From positions 52,585,802-52,649,801 of the forward strand of contig NC_065537.1 of the NCBI RefSeq assembly GCF_932294415.1: DNA of 64,000 bases. Reading direction: 5' to 3'. This stretch comes from Quercus robur. Its lineage: Eukaryota > Streptophyta > Magnoliopsida > Fagales > Fagaceae. The number at the start of each line of letters is the position of its first letter. Positions within the stretch are counted from its first letter, which is position 1. The notes beneath the pieces are model-generated. The model was given only the letters and a program-made list of their open reading frames with translations. It was not told the origin of the DNA and did no database searches. Positions 32,425 to 45,300 of this stretch are shown in pieces. The translations under genes and the position numbers were made by a program.

Positions 32425-35186
32425 TATATATTGCCTGCCAATCATTATTAAGCAATCAATTTGTAAATGATACAATAGTTGAACTCAAGCTTTATAACTG
32501 ATATATAGAGTGATTACCAAACTTACCATTACTACAGCTGCACTCTCCATATCTACGGATGACACGTGAAAATTTCTAACTAAAAATTTCCTATAAGCTG
32601 CATTATCCACAAAAATGTTGGATGTTGATCCCCTTAGTCCAACTACTAGCTTGGGCTTGTGTGGGAGGCACAAGCTTGAATTCACACACTGTTCCAATTC
32701 CATCCCCTGAAAAAGTACTCAAATTGAAAATACAATCAATAAAAAGAAAATACCCTACTTATTTGATCCTCAAACAATGAGATAAAGTTTAATTGATTTT
32801 CTCAACTATTAATTGTATCAATATAATTGCTTAACCTTCAAAATCAATTTAATTTCACCTTGAACTCTCCTCTTTGTTTGAATTTTAATGAAATTAATAG
32901 TTGAATTTAATTTGATTTTAATTTTTTTAAAACTTTATATTATAACCTTTTAATTTATATTCCATTTGCCACACTAACTAATTTCGTTAAATTTTAAATG
33001 GAGAGAAGATTCAATGATAAAATTGAGTTGATTTCAAAAGGGGACTAAATTGATACAATTAATTGGAACTAAGTTTATATGATTAATTATCAAGGGACCA
33101 AACTAAATTTTTAATTTTATCTTTAATTTTAGGGTATTTGAGTTATTTTAGGGGGTTTCTGAGTATTTTTTGTCATTTTTGAAAAATTTTAAGTATTTTG
33201 GTCATTTTAGAGGTTTCATAATATTTTTGGTCATTTAGAGCATATTTTAGTCATTTTGGTGATTTTAAGGGTATTTTGGTCTTTTTAATGGTTTTGAGAT
33301 ATTTTAGAGTTATGTGATTTGGGTGAATGATACTTGGGGCTAGTTGGGTAATTAGCTCTTATTTTAATGGGTGAGTAAATAGGTTTGGGTAAATTTTGCC
33401 ATCTATATTAAGTTGGAGTACCAAATTAAAAATTTAACCCAAAATAGATTTTGATTATCAACAAGATTATAAAGTTCTAGATCAATTCATCAGTCATTTC
33501 CTGAAATTTCGATCATCAAATTACCTTACACATATTTTACCTAACTTAATTAATTTGACGACAGAATGGAAGAAAATGTCAAAGGAGAAACTTTAATTTA
33601 ATTTTCCTTGTTTTTTTATTGGCTGTAGTACTATACCTAGTTGTCAATACTTGTCACTATCTTATATTTGGGCACTACACATTTGGTGTTCTGGGGCTAT
33701 GCAAAATGACTTTTGGATGTTAAGGCATGGAGTAATAATGTTACATACAATTCCTTATCTATTATAATTTATATGAACTCAATTTGACTTGTCATTGCCT
33801 TACCTAACAATTTAAACTTCAAAGTCACCTACAAATTTCCAAATTTCCTATCTGATATATCTCTCTGTTGACTAGAAAATACATAATAATAACAAAAATA
33901 ATCCAAAAAGTAAGAAGAAGAAGCTTGAATGTTAGTCATACCTCCAATTTGGCAGCAAGATGAAGCCAATGCTTACTTGTTTCTGCCCAAAACAGCGGCT
34001 GAGCAGTATTGGGCTTCCCCAACTCAGAGTAGAATTCCTCATCACTATACCCAATATGTCCCAACAAATTATTTCCTTCACCTTTTGGTACATTGTAGCT
34101 TGCAATATCCAAGTGAACAACATCGCTAAGGTTCGTTGTACTATTAAGGTTCTGTCAACAAAAGAGTTTTCCTCACATAAGCAGCACAGAACATATAGTA
34201 CATAGAACAACCAAAGCAAAAAAAAAAAAAAAAATCATATAAAGATTAAAAGACACTAAAGTTATAGAGTTAACTTAAATACATACCACCCAGCCCCAAA
34301 TGCCAGTGTTAGCAAATTGTTTGGGAATGATAACATCTCCAATGGACATAGAATCATTTGCATTCCCAGCAATGCCAAAATGGATTATGCCCTTTATGTC
34401 AAACAAATCCAGCATTTGTTGTGTTGCTGCTGCAGCATTTACCTGATTTACCCAACACCAATCAGAATAACAACTACAAAGGTTAACAACAAGGCACATA
34501 GATATTGATTATATATATATATATATAAGAAAATTGAAATATTAAGGTAAACTAGTTGTAGCTGGTATTCTTGGTCATCAAAATAGCATCTAGTAAAATA
34601 GCGACGTCATTTTTTGTGTTCCATTTTATGCTTTACTAACTTTAATATTATGTCACGTAAAAAAAGTGTGACCAACTATGATTCATGAAAAATTAAGTGG
34701 GACTGATGATTTTTATTCAAAATAACATAACCACCATGGTGTATGCTATAGTATTTAGAATCTAAAGGTGTATTTAATTACCATTCCAACCCCACATCTC
34801 ACATAGATGACTTTCTCACCATGGATCTTTCCAACCCGGAATCGCCGGCCTGTAAATTTCAAGTTGTATTTTTAACAAACTAATTTAATACCAATAAAAC
34901 TACAACTTCAACAAACCATAGATGGAGGGGAACAAAATTCACCTGATAAGTCAACAAATGGGTGAGTCTTGTGAGGCTTAAAAGCCCCAGTAGCAAAAAA
35001 AGCATTCTCTTCAGGTTCATACACTGTGATGAGACCAAGATAAGGCCCTCTGCGGTTTACCTCCTTGATTACAGTCAGAGATTTCAACCTGTTTAGTGGT
35101 AAAGCAAATGCATCAGGAACAACAGCCAGAAAGAAAACTAAAACCTGCATAAGCAGTGAACATCTTGTAACTAGTTTTGTAGCCAT
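31847..35186 (-). CDS. Bark storage protein-like, nucleoside phosphorylase/MTAN superfamily
   Basis: Six exons: 35186-34943, 34849-34782, 34442-34287, 34151-33942, 32706-32527 and 32002-31847. They total 1014 nt for 337 residues, with canonical GT/AG sites and no internal stop. Residues 1 to about 27 form a signal peptide (leader ending PDAFALPL). The body has the PNP_UDP_1 fold: KEVNRRGPYLGLITV, RFRVGKIHGEKVIYVRCGVG, HFGIAGNANDSMSIGD, VDMESAAVV (ribose/purine-binding Met-Glu motif) and RGLSDLAGG (Asp motif of the family's active site). Family members related to poplar bark storage proteins accumulate in vacuoles as nitrogen reserves. Enzyme activity is uncertain but the key motifs are kept. 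Intron 4 (32707-33941) carries a minisatellite. The paralogue at 11005-13876 shares every exon boundary. Confidence 0.92.
33121..33315. repeat. Degenerate minisatellite (GTATTTTGGTCATTTTAGAGG-like)
   Basis: Several imperfect units of about 30-40 bp carrying TATTTTGGTCATTTT lie inside intron 4 of the intact storage-protein gene. The same family forms an array at 56205-56445, with traces at about 53240-53340. The paralogous intron in the pseudogene lacks it. Confidence 0.75.
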
Positions 35187-35223
35187 GGTTAGGTTCTGGT
35201 GAAAGAGACTGCTTTATTTTCCA

Positions 35224-35232
35224 ATATATAAG
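35224..35232 (-). promoter_or_regulatory. TATA-like box of the intact storage-protein gene
   Basis: CTTATATAT on the minus strand lies about 40 bp upstream of the ATG at 35186. Position and sequence match the pseudogene copy. Confidence 0.55.
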
Positions 35233-35552
35233 CATATGACTTGTTCAGACTTAAGAGATTTCCGGCAAGGCATATTCTAAAATTATCCAAAATTTTTGTT
35301 TGGCCGGTGTCATCACACACCTACTTTCTTTGTTACGAGTAATGGTTATTCCAAACATAGTGGCGGCTCTAACTGCAAGCCAAAGTGGTCAAAAGACAAT
35401 CCTAATTTACAAAAAAAAATGTATATATTAACTTACTAAAAAAATATTATATGCTAAACTAACCTATTGTGACTACCCTAATAAAAATTTTGAACACCCT
35501 GATTTGAGAATTACAAAAATTTAGGTTCAACAAAAATAAGAGTAGTGCTACT

Positions 35553-35712
35553 ACATTCACAACATTTTCACAATAATTTTATAACAAATATAAATGTGAT
35601 AAGTTGTTATTGATTCTAATTTGGGTCAAATACTAATATTATTTTTTACCCACTAATAACAGCTTTTTGCATAAGATTTATTATAAAAATGTTATGGACT
35701 TAGCATTACTCC
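35553..35712. mobile_element. Palindromic MITE copy
   Basis: Same family as 15765-15945: left arm with CACAACATTTTCACAATAA, right arm with TTATTATAAAAATGTTATGG and a terminal GACTTAGCATTACT. Diverged; no coding. Confidence 0.6.
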
Positions 35713-37479
35713 AAAATTAATTCTGCCCCAAACATAATTCTTAATCTCTTTTTTTAAGCTTAAATAATAATAATAATAAATATTAACCCAAATAACAACA
35801 AACATAAATCAAACAAAAATAATACAAGACCAAACAACAACAAATGAAAAAATTATTCAACAAAATACCTATTATAAAACAAAAAGATAAATTTTAACTT
35901 GTTCAACCTATTCAATAAAAATAATTTCTAATTTCATTTTTCTTTAAAAAATGGTACTAAGAAAAATATTGTGGTAATTTAAATTTTTTAATGATCATCC
36001 TAAATAAAATTCCTAGATCCACCACTCACTGTATATATATATTGTTTTTTAACTAAAATCATAACTTCAAGTCGTAATTTCAGTTAAAAAGCAATATGTG
36101 TATAGCGTGTAGTATGTAATAGTATTTTACCTTTTGGTATCATTGCATTAATCTCTTTCCTTTTCATATCTCAACATAGCAATATGATGTTTAGGTTAAG
36201 TGGCAAAAGCCAAGTAAGCAACAAATAAATTATTTAACAGTGTTGGGTTTTTTTTTTTTTTTTAATTTGGAGTGAATAATAGAGTTAGGGTTAAGTACTG
36301 GCAAACCCACGGTCTGTTGTAATACTAATCACCATTAATAAAAATGATACCAATGATGTGTTAATGTCAAAATAATGTTATTTTAATTACAATATATCAT
36401 ATTAGCCTTTGTGAAAAAATTATAAAAAATTGATATGCTCTAGTACAATCGTTTTTCTTATCTTTATAGGATAAGAAAAGGTGATCTATTTTAATTGAAG
36501 AATTAAATTATGATTCAATTTTCCAGTAAACAAGAGTAAGAAAACCATAACTATCAGTGGTCTTGGAAATAAAAATTAGAGTTTTTTTTTTTTTTTTTTT
36601 TTTTACTTGGGAAAGAAAACAGAATGAGAGAGAGAGAGAGAGACGACGACGACGACTCACGAGTTCTGAATTTCTTCAAAGGTTTGAACTTTGGATATCA
36701 AGGAGGATTTGTAGGACTTTGGTGGGTGAATTCCATCATAATATTTGACTTTTTGAGCATTTTGACCTCTTAAAGTTTGTTGTTTTTTATGAGAAAATTG
36801 TGATGTAATTCTTATTGAGATTCTTTTACCTTTTTTTTTTTTGTTGCTAATATAGAGATTTTTTTACTTGTATTATAATCTGTTATTGGTGTCAATCTTG
36901 TTTTTAAGGCATTAACTTGAGAATAAATAATTAATTTTATGATAGCATGTTTGTTTGGAGTTGGAAGGTGGAGAAAAATATATGTTAATAACTTCAATTA
37001 GTTTATCGAGGATTCATGGTCAACACTCAACCACGATTTGTTCCTATGATATTTCTCTTCAAATGGAAAGGTTTTTTTTCTTTTTTCTTTTTATTTTTAT
37101 TTTTTACTTTAGTATTTTTGTATAGTTTATGTACTGCGTGATTGAATTATGTTCTAGACTTAAGAATTTTGGTTACAATATCTGTTGAGATTGTTTGAAA
37201 TTATTTGTTGAATTTCTTAATTCACAAAAAAACTAGTTTTAAGTTTTAATCCAATAAAGTGGTAATTTTTTTCTTTTTTTTTGGATAAAAGGGGAGTATT
37301 ATTTAGATATTAAAGAGTTTATACAATAACAGGCTTATAAGCCTCTAAAGGACAGTAAACTGATCCTAATTAAGTGGTATATTTGATGGTGTTTTATGTT
37401 GTATAATTAAAACACATGAACAAAGAGTAAAGTCATCAAGATCATCATTCTAGCATATCCCCAAGATATGACATAAGAA

Positions 37480-37765
37480 TCAGGAAAATAGGTTTTTTTT
37501 TAAGATCCACCAAGATCTCTTTGAGATCTAGTCAAATCTAGCAAAAACCAGAGATTTCGACAAAATCCAACGACGATTTCTGCAAAATCTGGCACAATTT
37601 ACACAGTCTGAAACCAACCAATACCCGACTAGCGAACCGTTGACATTCGACCACCTAAACCGCTGCCGTCGATGGGTCCAGGTTTAGGAGACCCAATTTG
37701 GTCAGGTCGGTTCCGGGTTGGGCACAAACCCGACCCGGACCGACCCATGGACATGCCTAATTATG
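37480..37765 (-). mobile_element. Truncated hAT-type element related to 56594-57144
   Basis: Reverse complemented, the right end reads TTAGGCATGTCCATGGGTCG and continues into GGGTCGGGTTTGTGCCCAAC. This matches the left end of the element at 56594-57144. Both contain AAAATC(C/T)GGC- and GATCTAGT-like blocks. The other terminus is missing. Confidence 0.6.
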
Positions 37766-38569
37766 ATAGATATTAATGAGTAGTTATTATAATTTTGTAT
37801 TATATGAATCGATTAAATATATAATTATGATAATTATTAATAGGTAGGACAAAGTTTGGTTTCATACATGTTTGGATTTTTGGGTTCTAACTTCTAACCA
37901 CCAATAGGAAGATGAAATTTTTCATTATCATATGCATTGCGTATGACTCACTTAACCCAATAAACCAAGTGAGTTATGTGTATTACACATAACAAGACAC
38001 GTGTCATCTTCCTATTGACAGTTGATGCCAATCATTTTCCTAATAGGTATTTATTATGATTATGTTTATATATATAACTAATTATTCTATTATTTAATAG
38101 AAAATAAAATACTAAAGCCACAAACTATGATACGTTAAGATTCTAATTGAGCATTTAAATATAGAATAGAATTTAATTTTTTTTTAAATATATATATATA
38201 TATATATTAGAAGATTGACATGTAAAATTGTGAGTCATTAAAAGTTTATGTAACAAAATATCATGAGGTGTTGACCTAAAGTCAAATGTTTTCATAAAAC
38301 CACACCTAAAATAATCTCTATCTCTCTCTTAATACCAAAATAAAAATAAATGAATAAATTACAACTTTACTTATTCGTGCATTACCTTTTATCCAGATAA
38401 AGTAAACACCCTTTTAAAATATAATGATTTTTCATTTCTTTTTGTTAAATTATATGCTTGAACTATGATATTTAATTCTCTATATAAAATTACCATTGTT
38501 TTGGTTAGAATTAATTCATCGAGTTGTATATTTAATTCATCAAATTAACCTTGGTTTATATTAAATATA

Positions 38570-38572
<3 letters not shown>

Positions 38573-38599
<27 letters not shown>
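38573..38599. repeat. Homopolymer junction (C run then A run)
   Basis: About 18 Cs are followed directly by about 9 As. Such tracts are error-prone in sequencing, so length may be unreliable. Confidence 0.8.
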
Positions 38600-38600
<1 letters not shown>

Positions 38601-39699
38601 TTATCCACTCAAGCCTCAAACTATATCAAGTTTTCAAGTTGGCCCTATAATCTAGTATAATGAAAATGATATCTTCATGTTATATTTACACTAGTTGGTA
38701 ACTTGAACAATAAACCCAAATAATAATAATAATAATAATAATATTTGTTTTTTTCTTTTATTTTTTTCAAAATATAAAATTTGATCATTATGGTAGTTTA
38801 AATATAGAATAGAATTTAAATTCAATTAAATATATATATACTAAAATAATAACGTGAAAAAAATGTGAACTCTCAACAACTTATGTGACACAATACGTTG
38901 AGCTCAACTAAAAGTAAAAAAATGATATTGTTTTATATAGATTATAAATTATAGACGATGTAACTCATTTAAGCATTATCTATTACATGACAAGTTGGCT
39001 CTCATATGCCATCCGTAAATTCAACATAAATGTTATAGGTCATATAACATGCTTTTGTTATATTTCTCACTATAAGTATTATTAATATTATAATGATGTT
39101 AGGAAACTATCAATTTTCCTACATAATTCTTACCAAACTAATATTTTTAATTTAAAAAAATAATAATAATATTTAATTATTAATAAATTTATTTATTATG
39201 TTGTTGATATGTCACCAATCACATCTATTGTCTTGTTTAGTTTGTAAACTTTTTGTAAAAAAAATTGATATAATTTTTATTCTTCATACAATAAGTAACA
39301 CAATTTACTCTAAATAAAACACTATTACCAAGTTTCAAGAATTTTAAATATTTTTCTATTAAATTCTATTACTATAAGTTTCAAGAAGGTTACAAGAGCT
39401 TTTGTTATTCATTTTAAATTGGTTTAATCATCCTCCATAATTTCTTTTTAATGAAAATTATGTCTTACTACACAATATGCTTTTGTCAAATAATTTAATA
39501 TATTATTACTATTTATTTCATTGTTGAAATTCAATAATATCAGTTTACTTTTTTGTTAATTTGTACATGGCACAGACATATTGTTAATAATATATAATAA
39601 GCATAGCATCTTATATACATTATTATATGACTCATTATAAACACTATAAATTATACGTCATATGACATGCTTACATAATGTTGCTTGCTAACATTGAAA

Positions 39700-39728
39700 C
39701 TAGTGTGTAACTCATGCATATGCATAAA
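39700..39728 (-). mobile_element. Helitron-like 3' terminus (decayed)
   Basis: CTAG at 39700-39703 is followed on the plus strand by a short spacer and the self-complementary ATGCATATGCAT. Read on the minus strand this is hairpin, spacer, CTAG, then T. It resembles the terminus of the Helitron at 6025-7201. The matching 5' TC end was not found. Confidence 0.4.
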
Positions 39729-40358
39729 TGCATTTAAAAATAAACACTTTTTTATCATAAAAATATAAATAACTATTAAAATTATTAGAAAAAGTAAACA
39801 TAATTAGTTACATGTTAAAATTCTTGCATAAATTTAATACTAATTATGATCATTTTTTTAATTTTAACTAAGATAGAACGCATGATAATCTTTGTTGTGT
39901 GATGATTTTTATTGATAGATACACAATTAGTTTTTAATTTTTATTTTATAGTTCATTAATATTAAATTTTTAGTAATTTGCATTTATTAACTCACTTGAC
40001 ACAAAGATTAAAAATTTTAAGTAGACACAAGGTACAAAATTAGCCAACAATTGAAATTTAATTTAAAATCTAATTGAATTTTCTCCAAGTTTTGGATTTA
40101 TATATATGTGTATATATATATATATATATATTATCAAAATAATTTAATCTAGTAAAATTCTAAAAAGTTAAGAATATTTAATTAAAATTATATTACCAAA
40201 ATTTTAAAGAAATTTGAAATAACTTTTCGTTACTTATTTCAAAGTATTTAAGTCATTTACTATAATTTTTTTCGTACTTTTGAAAGAGAATCTTATATAA
40301 GGCTCTTCATTATGCAATTTGCAAAACTTTGAGGTAATTTTTTTTCCTTTTATTTTTA

Positions 40359-40387
40359 CTAGTATGTAACCTGTGCTTACGCACAAG
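40359..40387 (-). mobile_element. Helitron-like 3' terminus
   Basis: On the minus strand a stem of CTTGTGC and GCACAGG with a 4-nt loop is followed by TTACATA, CTAG (40362-40359) and T. This is the Helitron end pattern. The 5' end is not identified. Confidence 0.5.
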
Positions 40388-42386
40388 AATGATAAATTAT
40401 AATGGAACTATTGATGTTAGTTTAGATTATTAAATATATAAGACATTACTTTGACCAGGACATTTGGAGGTACTAGAATGATTTTTCCTTGCAATTTGAA
40501 TAACATTGGTTACACCAAGTTTCTCATTACACTACTATTATATATATAATTTTGAAAATCACTATTGGACACTACATATACAATATGAATTCATTATCAC
40601 TATCCATGAAATTCTACTAAATACAACACAAAATAAAAAAATAAATTGGTTCAATAGTATCTCCTAAATTGAATGGGGATGGGTGCATAGGATCGTTTAG
40701 ATCAATTACAGTTTGTTATATTCAAGATCTTCACATACAAAATATGTAAATAGAAACAGTATTAAAAAATAAAATAAGAATACACTCGTTAGTTCAAAAA
40801 ATATATATAATAAAAATAAAATAAAATAAAACTCAAAAATCTAAACAATTTAATTTGTATGAAAAGCTAACGAAGGCAAAATCTAATTTTAATGCTAATC
40901 AAATTTTCTCTAAGCTTTGGTTTATATAAATATAAATATATATATATTTATATATATTACCTAAGTTTTTTTATATTGGACTCCTCGTTTAACACTGAAT
41001 TAACTCACTTAGTACAAAAATTTTAAAAATTTAGATTAGATGAGACACGTAGTGCAAAATTTAACCCTAATTGAAATCTAATTTTTACACTATATTAATT
41101 CACTTGGCACAAAAATTTAAAAGCTAAATTAGATGAAACACATGGTGCAAAATTAAACTTTAATTGAAGTCAAATTTGAAATCTAATTAGATTTTCTCTC
41201 AGCTTTGCCAAATAATATAAATTAAGACTATCGAATTTATTGTTCAATTTCAATGATATTAATGAATCGTTTCCCTAATTTGCATATACTTTTCAATTAA
41301 TTCGTACATCAGATACAAACTGCCAGTTTAATTCTCTCAGCCTCCCACATTATAACCTAAGTTCTTTTTTTTCTTTTCTTTTTTTAAGAAGACATAACCG
41401 AGTTCATGTGATTTGTGATCTAACACGGAATATCTAAAAACATGGCATTTTGAGATGGCACCTGCACTTAAAAGAATCATAATGTAAATACAATCAATTA
41501 AAAGTATGAGGATTTTTGTCTACTTTTAGATGGCGTATTATCCATAATCTATACATGCACAAGAGCTATTTGCATATGATTACAGACTCAACAGTATAGG
41601 ACCTATAGGTGCTCTGAAGTCTGAAACCATCACAAGAATATATCTCATCATAATATGAAACGCACTACCGGTGCTGTCACCTTTTTAAGCAATGGAGGAT
41701 GACAGAACAATAGGAGATGAAACTGAATGGTTTAGCTCAGTCCATCAAAGTCTCAAGAAAACTGATGTGAAACTCAAAAGGTAAGGCTAAGCACTCTTAC
41801 ACTTACAGATGGAGCACTTTCTGTTTTTTAAATCGGTAAAGTTGCACACGCACTCAATGGATCTTGAATCCATGACATCGCCCTTCATCTAGAACTTATA
41901 ATAGGAAGACGTGTCAGTCAAGTTAGAGCTCAATAGCATGATGCCATTTTATGAAGGGCATGAACACCACTCACAGCAAATTGCATGCATATGAAATGCT
42001 AAGAAACCAAATGGAACAATCTCAAAATTGCTGTTATACAGTAATCATTTTACAAAAAGAAAATTTCATTAAGGTAATGTCCTTTTCATACAGTATCAAG
42101 TGATTAACCCACCCCCCCCTACAAACCCTAAAGTTACAACTTCACATTGTACAGATTACCACACAATGCGTGAAAAAAGGATGGAAAAAACCCCTCATCA
42201 AAAACTCAGATGAAAGCAGTGAGAGGAGGGGGAACAGCTTTGCACCTTGGAAGAGCCGAATGTGCAACTCAAATCTCTTTCATTGAATAAATAATTCTCA
42301 GGGGTGTCAAATGTTTGAGAATCTCCACGTTCCTCTACACTATTATAACATCCAAAGAATGTGTTGTCAAAACCACGAAACAAATT

Positions 42387-45300
42387 TTACCGGTTTTGAA
42401 GCCCTTCAATTGCCTTTTTCCACTGCCATGCTCTTTGTTTTGTATCCTCAAATGACATCACCTTTTTTGGCTGAACAATTACATAAATTAGAATCAGGAA
42501 ACGAAGATCTAAAAAAGAAGAAGGAACAGAAGTAGGACCAAAACCCTATATATTTAGTTCTTAATTCAATTTTTGCTGCAATAACTGGAATTATGAGGGG
42601 GTGGAGCTCTCAGTTTATTCACTTAAAAATTCTTGTGTGTTGTATGTTTCAATGTGTGCTTTTCATAGTGCTACTCTTCAGCTTCTTTTGTTTCTTTCTT
42701 GAGTTTATGAAATTCAGATTTTAAAACTTTATGAAACATTCTTGTACAGATCTGGTCTACTAGACTGTTTTATTTTATTAATAAAATTTCTATCACTTAT
42801 CAAAATAATTTTTCTGCAATAATCAATGAAAGTAATGCTTTCTAAATTCTCATGCTGGCTATATGAAGATAAAAATTACTAAAACTGCACATCATAACAC
42901 TCAAGATTTATGTATTATATGACACATTATTGGAGAAAGATTATTGCCGAATTCCAAATACAATGACGAGGCCCACTATGATTGGCTACTGCTAAATATT
43001 TTTTTTACTTGTTATTTACTTATTTATTTTGAAGCTTAGGTAGGGTAGAGGGGGGACACAGTTAACTGGAAATATGCCCTTGATGATAATAGGGCAGGGA
43101 GCAGGGGGACTTACTGTGCAAATCTTGAAATTTGAAGGACTTGAGACTTGGATGTTGAGGTCATTAGGATTGTCTGACCAAATTATGTTTCCCTTCACAA
43201 TCAGCTTTGAAGGGTCCACATAAATCAATTTTGGCTTGTTAGTGAGGATAAGCTGCACCTTCTTGCTAGTTAATTTCTGTATTTTCTTCACCATTGAGAT
43301 CATAAGAACAGATTCCCCTGGATCTAGGAACTGTTGCCTGTTAACATGGTTAGTATACAGATTAGATATGGGTCACCATGCATACACAAACAAAAGAACA
43401 CATGTTGACGGCCAAGCAAAACCTACAAACGTTACAGATTCAAAATCAATTTGAATTTCAGAAAGTATGACAGAAATGAAAGTATAATTATAGAGCTCCT
43501 TTCCCCTCATACTTCTCAAAAATCTAAAACATCAACAAAGAAAAATTATTTCAGCCCAAGTTCTAGAGAAATTAGCCAAATGTCCTTTTTGAAGGTGAAT
43601 TTGTTGGATAGCCCCAATGAGGACCGTTCTTGCAACACAGCAACTTGATCTTTACAACTTCTTTCCATGCATGTTTCTTGACTGAGCTCAACAGTTTAAA
43701 CGCTAGAGCTTAGAGAGTAAAAGTTTGGAGTCCAAGTCCCTAATAAAATCATGTGAATCTTCCTTATACTTGCCTTCTAGAAAAGCTTAAGCTTTATTAC
43801 AAAACCTATGCAGATTTATATTTCATCTACAAATTGCATCAAAATTTACAGGGCATCCTTCATGAGAACCACTAACAATGGAATGGATGGTGTAATTAAG
43901 ATCAAGTCCAATCATGATCTTGGGCATGTGAACATTTGAGACACCTTCACAGTAACAAGCACAACGACAATTCCCTCCGTCCCATTTTAATTGTCCAGTT
44001 CAGAAAATCTAAACTTTTAAGCGAACTTCATTTAATGCATCGTATCTCAAAGAAAAGTGTGGAAGATTTCAAATTACCCTTATAAACTTCAAGAATTTTA
44101 AACATGAATACAATTAAGAGCAGGGGAATATTAGTAAGTCAGTAAATTAATGACCATCAACTTCAAAAACTAGACAACCATTTGCGAACAGCAAAAAATG
44201 GAATACTGGACAAACACAATGGGACAGAGGGAGTAATATCTATACTCTTAAAAATGTAGAGCTCACAACAGATAGAATTGCTAGTCGAAGAAACACCAGA
44301 TTTTCTTAACAGTAAAGCACAATGGATGCCAAGAATAAAGATAAAGATGTTGAACCAATACCATTTTGAATCAAATGAGTCAATTGAAGCAAGCCTAGTT
44401 ATATGGCCAGACCCTTCAGATGATGAAGCAGCACCACAATTCCCATCTGCTTGTCTGTCTGAACCATCCCCAATGTGTGAAGGGTTCCATGATGAATCTT
44501 GAACATCCTCGCCCTCACTTGAGGGAACCTAAAAAATTAGAGAACAATTATCAAAATTGATGTAAAAAAAAGTAAAAAATAAAAAACATTTTTTTAGAAT
44601 TATTCAATCAGTGAAGGCAAGGATTCTTAGAGGGAGTGAGATTTCTTTGTAGATTGCAGTTTGACACATAGCCAAAGCCATACCCCTCGTTCCAAAGCAA
44701 GTTTTGGAGGGGTGTGCCCTCTTAAGTTCTTCCAGTCAATGCCCTTGAAAAAGGGATGCATCTTGAGTACCACATAACCATCAGGTCCAGCGCCAGGTCT
44801 CCTGCTGGGATCTAAATCCTGCATCATGGTTGTAGCTAATTTAGGGCAATTATTCACTTCATCAAGCAATATCAATTAAACATTCTATCACATGCAACAG
44901 AGATTAAGTGAGAAAAAATAAATCAAAATATATTCAAAAATAGATATTCTTTAAATGCCTGCATTGTTCCCTCACGAGAGAAAAATGAATTTAAACACTT
45001 GAAAGATTTATTTTTGTTGATAAATAAAGATATTTTCCCCTAAAGAAACATTTTTTGGAAAACTAACAAAAGCACCTAACTATATTGACAATTACCAACT
45101 CTGATAATAATTGGAAATTTCTTGATTATTTACTGAAGGATGAAATTCAATCATTAGAACCTGTTACCAAGCAGAGGAAAGGACCTTCCACTTTCCAGGA
45201 AAAACAAAATCAAAGATAAGTGGGATGGTTCTCTATAGTCTTCCTTAAAGATCAAAATGGCTCCTACTTGCTCTCATTGGAATCTTTGTCAATTTATGCA

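Larger units (their letters stand above)
35240..41600. other. Long AT-rich intergenic stretch
   Basis: No gene found in about 6.3 kb. Recognisable pieces: a palindromic MITE (about 35553-35712); a T run followed by a GA/CGA-rich stretch (36580-36660); a hAT-type fragment (37480-37765); a C then A homopolymer tract (38570-38600); (AT)n tracts near 38189, 40096 and 40930; and two Helitron-like 3' ends (39700, 40359). Diverged repeats containing TTCTC(C/T)AAG(C/T)TTTGG recur near 40080, 40905 and 41200. The open frame at 36557-36748 is low complexity. Confidence 0.55.
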
